From Sipunculus nudus (Eukaryota > Annelida > Sipuncula > Golfingiida > Sipunculidae), in the NCBI GenBank assembly GCA_026874595.1, contig CM049311.1, forward strand, positions 16,335,676-16,399,675: a stretch of DNA of 64,000 nucleotides, in the 5' to 3' direction. Of the stretch, positions 61,701-64,000 are shown piece by piece. A model generated the notes under the pieces. It was not told where the DNA came from. It made no database searches and worked only from the letters and a program-made list of their open reading frames with translations. The position numbers and the translations under genes are program-made. Position 1 is the first letter of the stretch. Each line of letters starts with the position of its first letter.

Positions 61701-63714
61701 GATTAGAAGGGTATTTAAGTGAGTCCATACAGAGTATTCAGGGAGACACATTGTGGAGCCTGCAGACAGAAAAAAAGTGCAGCGAAGGTCTTGACCACAC
61801 GGGTGTAAAACCAAGGAGTGAATGGGAACTGGGCATGGGCGGCAGGCAGATAAAAACCGAATGACCTTCTAGCGCCTGCGTGGCTGCTTTGTTTGTTCCC
61901 AAGTGAGCAGAGAAAAAATATAAAAATAAAAAGGCCCTAAGGATCAAGAGGATAATGTGTTAAGTCGTTCACCTTTACCTTTAACAATAGATAGGATGTA
62001 TTTAAGAAATCGCCTGATATATTGAGTTGTAGATTTTTCTTCAGAGGCTCTGTCACCTACCCCAGCTACAGTGGTTTAGCTTTGAAAAGGACGTTCAAAC
62101 TTAACCACCTGAATCTGCTTGTTTATGAGTTAAATGGTGTCCATTAAGAAGTTAAAATGATGTTGATTTCTTGTACTTATTTATTTCAAGAATGCACAGG
62201 GGAGGAGAGATGTCAAATGATTTAACTATTTGGCCAAACAATTAAGTACAGGCTCTCAGGGGAACCGAGTACCTGTGGTTTCTTGTTCTTTTATAAGATA
62301 TATCTAAGATAAATTGTTTATTTAAACCCGAAAAAAAATGAAAAATGAACGGACCTCTCGGCCAACTCTAGGTTACATTGGTAATTCATCAGTAATATTC
62401 TCCGCTTTGAAAATAAACCTAGTCGACCGTTATATGCAGGCTGCTTGATAAGATATGCCTCTTCTTTAAATAATCAGGGAAACATTTTAAAGTATGATAC
62501 ATCCCCTGGATAATGTATTTGCAAGAGTGGTTCCTGTAAGAAATTAACGTAATTTATAACATTGTTACGTGAATTCGACAAGAACACAAGTAGCTACGTT
62601 ACCAAAAGCTAAAAGTACGGGACAGCTTGTAAATTGTTGATGTTTACTGTAACACTTGTTTGTTACATTTTGAGACTTAGTCTGTTTTTACACATTGTAT
62701 GTTTCAACATTGTTGAAAAAATGCTCCGTTACCACCATATATATTTCTACAAAATATTATGTAATATACTGTAATATAAAATATACAGATAGTCTGCCAA
62801 AAAAGGGTCGCCAGAAAAAAAGTTTGTTTTTGATTTGTTCTTCAGTTGCCCCAACAACAACGCAAGCCACCACCGTTGCTCCAACCACAACTCCAGCAAC
62901 GACAGGTAAGGGACCATTGGGCATGGTTATTGTTTGCTAGACCTCTTTGTTCATTTACAATTAACAAAGTTCAATGAGAATTATATTTGTTGCTGTCATA
63001 AAGTTATAGATGATGAAGGATTTCAGATTTTACCAGTTGTCAGATGAAGATAAAGTAATACTCTAATATTAAAATTGAAAAGAAAGAACTCTATGTTAAA
63101 TTTAACTGTCTTTAAATAAAGGTTTATACATTAAAGATACCATAGTAACGTGAAATAAGTTTCATGTCTTTATGTTGTTAAATACTGTTTATTTATTGAT
63201 TACCTAATAAATATTTGAAACGGACAGTCGCTTAGATAATTGGGAATGTTTGAGGGCCGGTGATCATATAGGCATACAGGCATGTCTGGCGGTGACTTTA
63301 AATTCATCATTCAAGCAATTCATTTTTTTTCTACATTAAAACGATAGGACAATATTACATATTGCCTGATATTTACTTAGAGACAAAATGCAACTGCTTA
63401 CTAAGAAACATCAAAGTAAGCTGATACTGATATACTCATTTTTCTTTTAATTGATACTGTTAATAAATATGTGGTGACAAGAAATTGTCTCTATTCAACG
63501 TCATTATTCTACATATTTATGTTAAATTTTATGTTTGTGTCTTATGATGGCCAAAGCACCCTTCTTTAACACTTATTTTCTACTAAAAGTGTCAAGTGAG
63601 TATAATTACATCTCGTGTTAGGTTGTACTATAGCTTAATTAAACTTGATCGTGTCTCTTAATGAATGAGTTATATATTAATCTTCAGTTGTCACGACCGT
63701 CATTACGACACCTG
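13438..63714 (+). CDS. Split gene model: secreted Cys-rich protein with mucin-like stalk (3'-partial)
   Basis: Eleven exon pieces (13438-13483, 24240-24257, 24689-24750, 49444-49527, 50290-50329, 51086-51147, 55229-55364, 55877-55897, 61290-61349, 62846-62905, 63688-63714) each have AG before and GT after where expected. They join without a stop into 205 codons plus one base. Intron phases run 1,1,0,0,1,0,1,1,1,1,1 and agree at every junction. The inferred product has an N-terminal hydrophobic signal peptide ([16 protein letters not shown]), about 140 residues with 12 cysteines, then Thr/Pro repeats continuing past the window. No named family was recognised. The C-x7-C and YxxC spacing recalls small helical disulfide-rich ectodomains common in secreted invertebrate proteins. 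A secreted or membrane-anchored role is inferred from the signal peptide and stalk. The exon at 50290 and the micro-exon at 24240 are the weakest links. Confidence 0.6.
13484..16700. other. First intron of the split gene, left part
   Basis: No coding motif recognised. It contains a (TA)n array at 14613-14658. The rest is AT-rich intronic sequence. Confidence 0.4.
14613..14658. repeat. (TA)n microsatellite
   Basis: Pure TA run about 46 bp. Confidence 0.95.
16700..17060 (-). pseudogene. LINE reverse-transcriptase fragment
   Basis: On the minus strand [19 protein letters not shown] (about 17000-17050) is followed, after a shift, by [15 protein letters not shown] (about 16850-16895) and [16 protein letters not shown]. 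This is the W..ANkLslN..Kt ... V..f.fLGv segment downstream of the RT catalytic motif in many LINEs. The catalytic YADD itself is not recognisable. Decayed, sitting in the first intron. Confidence 0.6.
17390..17900 (-). pseudogene. Ty3/gypsy zinc-knuckle and protease scrap
   Basis: On the minus strand [13 protein letters not shown] (about 17760-17800) looks like a degraded CCHC knuckle. Lower down, [14 protein letters not shown] (about 17478-17520) matches the gypsy protease active site with the usual DTG/DSG changed to DSV. Several stops and shifts intervene. Probably the same broad family as the copy at 2.3-3.6 kb. Confidence 0.45.
17960..24230. other. First intron, right part: no gene recognised
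   Basis: Several 60-92 codon frames occur (18119, 19967, 21714, 22232 and others), none with a recognisable motif or consistent splice context. A (TA)n array lies at 24031-24077. Confidence 0.35.
24031..24077. repeat. (TA)n microsatellite
   Basis: Pure AT run about 47 bp, just upstream of the candidate micro-exon. Confidence 0.95.
24240..24257 (+). CDS. Micro-exon (18 nt), end of signal peptide region
   Basis: A good pyrimidine tract (CTTTTCCACTTTCAG) precedes the 18 nt and AAG|GTATGC follows. Joined to the first exon it reads G-F-A-V-K-Q and leaves phase 1. That is exactly what the next exon needs, since it opens with CG before GAC TGT. The small size makes this uncertain, but both borders and the phase agree. 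Confidence 0.4.
24689..24750 (+). CDS. Cys-rich exon, unit 1 first half (62 nt, phase 1 to 0)
   Basis: The acceptor is TATTCTAG and the donor GCT|GTGAGT. It encodes [21 protein letters not shown] with cysteines in C-x7-C spacing and an amphipathic helical pattern. It has the same length and phases as the exon at 51086-51147, suggesting an internal exon duplication. The following intron is 24.7 kb and packed with transposons. Confidence 0.55.
25250..25735. repeat. Two diverged ~225-bp tandem units
   Basis: GCGTC(A/T)CACAAG(T/G)CTATG near 25306 and 25530, and TTACGACATGTCGCACTTG near 25481 and 25707, place successive matches about 225 bp apart. No coding function seen. Confidence 0.55.
26835..27260. 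repeat. Diverged direct duplicate (26835-26985 and 27100-27260)
   Basis: Both copies carry a GTCAAGC/GTCCAAGC start, an A run, TTGCTGT..T.ATTTGTAAACC, ACTTCTCAAGGATT and ATTTCCATGTA in the same order. Likely two old copies of one repeat. Confidence 0.45.
27790..27837. repeat. (TA)n microsatellite, left of SINE copy
   Basis: Pure TA run abutting the SINE fragment. Confidence 0.95.
27838..27910 (+). mobile_element. tRNA-derived SINE, truncated copy
   Basis: B box GTTCGAATCCCACTGG then GTGAACCA.TTTTCTGTGT.TACCCTTTC.ATCT matches the copy at 55608-55718 almost base for base. The A box end is deleted. Flanked on both sides by TA arrays. Confidence 0.75.
27910..27974. repeat. (TA)n microsatellite, SINE tail
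   Basis: TA run starting directly at the SINE 3' end (ATCT|ATAT). Confidence 0.9.
27980..28077 (+). mobile_element. Pogo/Tigger-like element, one end only
   Basis: TA followed by CAGTGAAACCTATCTCAAGC resembles the common terminal sequence of pogo/Tigger elements inserted at TA. The opposite end is absent; the hAT element begins shortly after, at 28113. Confidence 0.35.
28113..29041. mobile_element. Non-autonomous hAT element (929 bp) with 8-bp TSD
   Basis: Perfect target duplication GTGTTTAT at 28105-28112 and 29042-29049. The termini are TAGGGCTG and its complement CAGCCCTA. Subterminal regions at both ends are rich in TATCGATA/GTATCG motifs, likely transposase-binding repeats. The interior has no transposase and contains a poly-G run (about 28721-28742). 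An 8 bp TSD plus short TIRs defines the hAT superfamily. Confidence 0.88.
29050..30330. other. Intronic, no gene seen
   Basis: AT-rich with a TA array at 29800-29838. No coding motif. Confidence 0.4.
30336..30760. mobile_element. PIF/Harbinger-type terminal region with ACTCGG repeats
   Basis: TTAAGCAGCTCTCACACTAT at about 30343 and a second near-copy, TTAAAGCGGTTCTCACACTT at about 30753, are each followed by CACGAGT. Both sit after TTA as expected for Harbinger 3-bp TSDs. Between them are many ACTCGG/CCGAGT words in both orientations. These look like the left ends of two related elements side by side. Confidence 0.5.
31080..32135 (+). pseudogene. PIF/Harbinger transposase, inactivated
   Basis: Family motifs in order: [113 protein letters not shown]. 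Transposase of this family cuts and pastes DNA with a DDE nuclease. Damage: a stop at 31187-31189, frameshifts near 31250 and 31530 (a short deletion before VDEGANG), and the first catalytic Asp replaced by Asn (codon 31420-31422). The second Asp (31686-31691 region) and the Glu (31797-31799) remain. The last 260 codons are open. Confidence 0.85.
32645..34164 (-). pseudogene. Harbinger-associated MADF/Myb-like DNA-binding protein, broken
   Basis: Convergent to the transposase. The first exon (34164-33825) is a basic, Pro-rich start ending with [18 protein letters not shown] and a TG|GTGAGT donor. The second (about 33737-33567) carries [18 protein letters not shown] and [11 protein letters not shown], a MADF-type helix pattern, with two in-frame stops. 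The third (from about 33289) carries [19 protein letters not shown] after another stop, then a Ser/Thr/Pro-rich tail. The join of exons 1 and 2 is out of frame as read. In active Harbingers this partner brings transposase to the TIRs. Confidence 0.7.
34165..34350. mobile_element. Candidate right end of the Harbinger element
   Basis: ACTCGG words reappear (about 34267-34325) and the stretch ends GCTCGGTGTAACTCTTGCTG AGCGCGCCTCAA then TAA. It resembles only loosely the inverse of the left termini, so the exact boundary is uncertain. Confidence 0.3.
35160..36010. repeat. Diverged ~250-300 bp direct duplicate (35160-35400, 35712-36010)
   Basis: Both contain GAACTTT.AAAACCAT.G.TATCATGGAAAGATA, AATGTATAAAAATCA, CATGTGG, AAATTCCTTAA.AGGC, and CGCCTCCTG.AA.AGCGT.ACA in the same order. 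Old copies of one repeat family. No coding sense. Confidence 0.55.
36060..38115. other. Intronic, microsatellite-rich, no gene
   Basis: Holds a TA array (36692-36752), poly-G runs near 36846 and 36941, poly-A near 37450, and a (CA)n(TA)n array (37605-37697). GGGGCGGATTCAAG at 37310 resembles a common transposon terminus, but no partner was found. Confidence 0.4.
38288..38514. mobile_element. Pogo-like MITE (227 bp) with TA target site
   Basis: TA at 38286-38287 and 38515-38516 flank CAGTCGAACCCC...GTGTCCGACTG, giving inverted termini CAGTCG(A/G)AC. Internal CCGGATTA/TTACGAA words recur in both orientations. No ORF. Terminal CAGT at TA fits pogo/Tigger of the Tc1/mariner superfamily. Confidence 0.65.
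38560..40159. repeat. 62-bp tandem satellite, left block
   Basis: Unit close to TAGGCTCACAGTGGACAGAC TATTAGAATAGGCCCACAGT AAATGGACTGGTCACTGTAATA. Successive ACAGTGG positions 39671, 39733, 39795 and 39857 give a 62 bp period. About 25 diverged units. Half-units (GGCCCACAGT.AATGGACT versus GGCTCACAGTGGACAGACT) are themselves related. Weak copies extend left to about 38120. Confidence 0.85.
40168..42260. mobile_element. Non-autonomous hAT element (2093 bp) inside the satellite
   Basis: Perfect 8-bp target duplication CTCAGAAT at 40160-40167 and 42261-42268. Termini are CAGAGTTGGGTCC and GGACCCAACTGTG, complementary at 12 of 13 positions. Both subterminal zones are packed with AGTACTC/GAGTACT words. 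The interior is very AT-rich with no transposase motif. The satellite resumes directly after the right TSD. Confidence 0.9.
42261..42480. repeat. Satellite remainder and transition to the 36-bp array
   Basis: GGAGAGACTACCAGAATAG continues the 62 bp satellite after the hAT. It is followed by about 150 bp of degenerate sequence leading into the minisatellite. Confidence 0.5.
42480..43108. repeat. 36-bp minisatellite, ~17 copies
   Basis: Unit near GGCCCACAATGTACGGGTAG CGTGCACACCTGTACA. Because 36 is a multiple of 3 the array stays open in several frames on both strands, producing 12-residue repeats such as [12 protein letters not shown]. No start context, splice signals or conserved domain suggests translation. 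Confidence 0.9.
43290..44000. repeat. ~330-bp tandem repeat family, left block
   Basis: Contains CTGCAGACCGGTGGCGCCAT, CAATGAAAAA.., GGTCTCTTTTACCCATATCC and GGGGCTCGTA in the order seen at 46.6-47.7 kb. Inside it, GAGACCTTCAAATG..GTGG.CGTCCGTTAACAA repeats three times at about 75 bp spacing (43551, 43625, 43700). Confidence 0.7.
44330..46490 (+). pseudogene. Internally deleted LINE (L1/Tx1-like): ORF1 joined to RT C-terminus
   Basis: ORF1-like protein: [16 protein letters not shown] then, after a stop (44549-44551), [14 protein letters not shown]. After a poly-G frameshift (about 44638-44648) come [14 protein letters not shown] and [13 protein letters not shown], ending near 44829. Directly after this the RT resumes in another frame at [16 protein letters not shown] with catalytic CADD in place of YADD (about 44958), HLGITF, and [15 protein letters not shown]. 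Further on are [15 protein letters not shown] and a zinc motif [17 protein letters not shown] (about 46216-46272). The endonuclease and N-terminal RT are missing. The last open frame is 45818-46486. Confidence 0.75.
46630..47755. repeat. ~330-bp tandem repeat family, right block
   Basis: CTGCA(A/G)ACTGGT occurs at 46694, 47032, 47365 (CTGTAG) and 47688, spacings 338, 333 and 323. Each unit also carries a GACCTTMAAATGAA..., CCATGGGGCTC and TCTGTTACCCATAT block. It continues the array at 43.3-44.0 kb on the other side of the LINE. Confidence 0.8.
47755..48200. repeat. ~143-bp tandem repeat, about three units
   Basis: AATCTCGG(A/T)..GA recurs at about 47796, 47938 and 48081. Each is followed by GACCT..A..TTCAAGGTC-like and CATTTCG...AAGTTTGGT words. 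Diverged. Confidence 0.6.
48200..49443. other. Intronic, no gene seen
   Basis: AT-rich end of the long intron before the exon at 49444. Only weak traces of the 330 bp repeat (to about 48420). Confidence 0.4.
49444..49527 (+). CDS. Cys-rich exon, unit 1 second half (84 nt, phase 0)
   Basis: The acceptor is TTTTTCTCAG and the donor ATG|GTAAAT. It reads [10 protein letters not shown] then [18 protein letters not shown], with three cysteines and a YxxC motif. One alternative frame is closed by a stop; the other is open but has no cysteine-rich pattern and does not match the upstream phase. It joins in phase 0 to the exon ending at 24750. Confidence 0.55.
49872..49930. repeat. (TA)n microsatellite
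   Basis: TA run with one TG interruption. Confidence 0.95.
50290..50329 (+). CDS. Possible 40-nt exon bridging unit 1 and unit 2
   Basis: The next clear exon (51086) needs an incoming phase of 1 while 49527 leaves phase 0, so a bridging exon of length 3n+1 is required. A pyrimidine-rich acceptor (TTTTTCATTTATAG) opens this stretch, and CTA|GTACGA, a weak donor with G at +5, closes it after 40 nt. It reads [13 protein letters not shown] and forms Asn with the first two bases of the next exon. Other bridging exons in this 1.56 kb intron are possible. Confidence 0.35.
51086..51147 (+). CDS. Cys-rich exon, unit 2 first half (62 nt, phase 1 to 0)
   Basis: The acceptor is TATTTCAAAG and the donor CTGG|GTAAGT. 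The only open register reads [20 protein letters not shown] after two carried bases. Its length (62 nt) and phases equal those of 24689-24750, pointing to a duplicated exon pair. Confidence 0.5.
51455..51543. repeat. (AAAT)n then (TA)n microsatellite
   Basis: Short AAAT repeats lead into about 70 bp of TA. Confidence 0.95.
51741..51813. repeat. (TA)n array flanking a TIR element
   Basis: TA/TG run ending exactly at the left terminus of the 975 bp element. Confidence 0.9.
51814..52788. mobile_element. TIR element (975 bp) inserted at TA between TA arrays
   Basis: The left end CTGTGGTTGTCTTCTT and the complement of the right end, CTGTGGTCGCCTTTAT, agree at 12 of the first 14 bases. TA flanks both sides. 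CGCGAA/GACCGCG words recur near both ends. The 78-codon frame at 52361 is unrecognised and shows no transposase motif. The TA target suggests Tc1/mariner superfamily. Confidence 0.7.
52790..52871. repeat. (TA)n array, right flank
   Basis: TA with a short CA run, immediately right of the TIR element. Confidence 0.9.
52880..55220. other. Intronic, possible MITE scrap at 54400-54925
   Basis: TA array at 53825-53915. The stretch 54400-54925 is rich in GAGATC/GATCTC words and ends GTCGCCAACCCTGTGTGATG GGGCTTTAA, which resembles the end of a Harbinger/ISL2EU-type MITE. No matching left end seen. Confidence 0.3.
55229..55364 (+). CDS. Cys-rich exon, unit 2 second half (136 nt, phase 0 to 1)
   Basis: The acceptor is CTATTCCACAG and the donor GACA|GTGAGT. 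It is open over 45 codons. It begins [18 protein letters not shown] and ends with [11 protein letters not shown], giving four cysteines including an adjacent pair. It joins in frame with the exons on both sides. The ATG at its first codon is probably coincidental. Confidence 0.6.
55535..55600. repeat. (TA)n array left of SINE
   Basis: About 66 bp of TA. Confidence 0.95.
55608..55718 (+). mobile_element. tRNA-derived SINE, fuller copy
   Basis: A box TGGCCAAGTAGTTTG (55620-55634) and B box GGTTCTAATCC (55666-55676) form a tRNA-like Pol III promoter. They are followed by a short unrelated tail GTGAACCACTTTTCTGTGTA TACCCTTTCAATCT and then a TA array. Transcription would be by RNA polymerase III and mobilisation by a partner LINE. 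It lies in the intron after the 136-nt exon, same orientation as the gene. Confidence 0.75.
55719..55790. repeat. (TA)n array, SINE tail
   Basis: TA run starting at the SINE end. Confidence 0.9.
55877..55897 (+). CDS. Small exon (21 nt) between Cys-rich head and stalk
   Basis: The acceptor is TTCATTTACAG and the donor GCAG|GTAAGG. It encodes K-PCSDTA-G across the junctions, phase 1 to 1, adding one cysteine just before the Thr/Pro stalk. Strong splice signals and exact phase support it despite the size. Confidence 0.5.
56180..56716. repeat. Mosaic of three duplicated segments
   Basis: Segment a (about 56200-56416) recurs at 57165-57432, segment b (56417-56533) at 60210-60324 and segment c (56548-56716) at 63242-63411. 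All are in the same orientation and order, but scattered in the second set. Identity looks high (for example ATCATGCATGTGCTCGCTGG is shared exactly by both b copies). Confidence 0.75.
57165..57432. repeat. Copy of mosaic segment a
   Basis: Shares AAGAAGCRCTTTATGCAGGA AA.AAAGTACCTATG and ACATGGCAAAGCTTA.CAAGG with 56.2-56.4 kb. Preceded by GAGTACTC-type words. Confidence 0.7.
57440..59300. other. Intronic, no gene seen
   Basis: AT-rich, stop-rich sequence with no coding motif or clear repeat boundary. Confidence 0.4.
59307..60114. mobile_element. Pogo-like TIR element (808 bp) at TA
   Basis: TA at 59305-59306 and 60115-60116 flank the termini CAGTAGAGCGCCGTATTT and (complement of right end) CAGTAGGGCGCCGTTTTT. 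Subterminal TTCCGAA/TTCGTTTTTACGAA words are typical of pogo-type ends. An internal direct duplication (59754-59811 and 59926-59983, offset 172) carries CCCGGTC.T.AATTACG and GAAACACCGTGTTCC. No recognisable transposase domain. Confidence 0.75.
60210..60324. repeat. Copy of mosaic segment b
   Basis: Nearly identical to 56417-56533 from GAATGGTTC through GAAAGTAGTGAAAGTATAGC. Confidence 0.75.
60330..61285. other. Intronic, no gene seen
   Basis: AT-rich intron leading to the first mucin-like exon; no motif. Confidence 0.4.
61290..61349 (+). CDS. Mucin-like Thr/Pro exon A (60 nt, phase 1 to 1)
   Basis: The acceptor is AATTTCCAG and the donor ACTG|GTAAGT. It encodes [20 protein letters not shown], two APTTTP motifs typical of an O-glycosylated stalk. 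Phase 1-1 exons can be added or removed without a frame change. Its sister exon is at 62846-62905. Confidence 0.65.
61350..62845. other. Intron between mucin-like exons A and B
   Basis: No gene apart from the decayed exon candidate at 62045. The 83-codon frame at 61438 is unrecognised. Confidence 0.4.
62045..62075 (+). pseudogene. Probable decayed mucin-like exon
   Basis: A good acceptor (TTTTTCTTCAG) is followed by AG GCT CTG TCA CCT ACC CCA GCT ACA, reading ALSPTPAT in the phase used by the neighbouring stalk exons. The expected phase-1 donor is missing (TGGTTTAG instead), and readthrough hits a stop. It lies between stalk exons A and B and looks like a third copy that lost its donor. Confidence 0.3.
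62846..62905 (+). CDS. Mucin-like Thr/Pro exon B (60 nt, phase 1 to 1)
   Basis: The acceptor is TTGTTCTTCAG and the donor ACAG|GTAAGG. It encodes [20 protein letters not shown]. Same length, phase and motif layout as the exon at 61290, so a recent exon duplication is likely. Confidence 0.65.
63242..63411. repeat. Copy of mosaic segment c
   Basis: Matches 56548-56716: GGGCCGGTGATCA.ATAGGCA, CGGTGACTTTAAATTCATCA TT.AAGCAATTCATTTTTTT and AATGCAA.TGCTTACT/GCTGA.AAAC. Confidence 0.75.
63688..63714 (+). CDS. Mucin-like Thr/Pro exon C (27 nt, phase 1 to 1)
   Basis: The acceptor is TTAATCTTCAG and the donor CCTG|GTAAGT. It encodes VVTTVITTP. It continues the Thr-rich stalk; the gene must continue beyond the right edge, where further stalk, membrane or lectin-like exons may lie. 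Confidence 0.55.
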
Positions 63715-63811
63715 GTAAGTCTGTAGTATAATTCCTTTTAATTTGCGCTAAATATTACACATTTTTGTAGCATTGTCCGATGCTTTCATGAACTATTTTG
63801 TATATTTGGTG

Positions 63812-63838
63812 TATATATATATATATATATATATATAT
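63812..63838. repeat. Short (TA)n microsatellite
   Basis: About 27 bp of TA. Confidence 0.9.
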
Positions 63839-64000
63839 TGCTATAAATGAACAATGTATTATGGGGGAACACGACCGTGCAAAGACCGATGAAAATTTTG
63901 AGCACATTGTTAAATCAACAATGATTTTACACGTTTTTCCATTCATACATGAATCAAATTTGCGACCATCCTAGGATTGAGAATGTCCTGGCCTTGGTGC

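Overview
The window looks like animal nuclear DNA. It is AT-rich and has no dense open reading frames. It carries long TA microsatellites, tRNA-derived SINEs, LINE remnants, Ty3/gypsy remnants, hAT, pogo-like and PIF/Harbinger DNA transposons, and short exons with consensus GT..AG borders. The mix (tRNA-SINEs beside TA arrays, a gypsy fragment resembling those common in bivalves and corals, a Harbinger transposase with a MADF partner) suggests a lophotrochozoan, most likely a mollusc. That assignment is inference; no diagnostic host gene was recognised.

One probable host gene was found. It is split over about 50 kb on the + strand and has exons too short to appear as long open frames. It starts with a signal-peptide exon (ATG at 13438), followed by a micro-exon (24240-24257), a cysteine-rich exon (24689-24750), a 24.7 kb intron, more cysteine-rich exons (49444-49527, probably 50290-50329, 51086-51147, 55229-55364, 55877-55897), and Thr/Pro mucin-like exons (61290-61349, 62846-62905, 63688-63714). 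It runs off the right edge. All eleven pieces join in one open frame of 205 codons plus one base with matching intron phases. The inferred product is a secreted or membrane-tethered protein: signal peptide, disulfide-rich helical head, then O-glycosylated stalk.

Layout: 1-3650 holds minus-strand Ty3/gypsy debris (a gag edge fragment; protease followed directly by integrase) and a minus-strand tRNA-SINE. 4.8-5.7 kb has an inverted-repeat element and a 57 bp direct duplication. About 8.0-8.95 kb, perhaps to 10.6 kb, is a decayed + strand LINE. 13.4 kb is the start of the split gene. 16.7-17.1 kb is a minus-strand LINE RT scrap and 17.4-17.9 kb a minus-strand gypsy gag/protease scrap. The 24.7 kb intron is a transposon trap: a SINE at 27.84 kb, a complete hAT at 28.11-29.04 kb, a dead Harbinger at 30.3-34.3 kb, a pogo-like MITE at 38.29 kb, a 62 bp satellite split by a 2.1 kb hAT (40168-42260), a 36 bp minisatellite (42.48-43.11 kb), and a ~330 bp tandem repeat interrupted by an internally deleted LINE (44.3-46.5 kb). 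Later introns hold a 975 bp TIR element, a SINE, a mosaic set of duplicated segments (56.2-63.4 kb) and an 808 bp pogo-like element.

The transposable-element genes examined are broken by stops, frameshifts, deletions or lost catalytic residues. No convincing tRNA gene, rRNA gene, CRISPR array or bacterial-type operon was seen.
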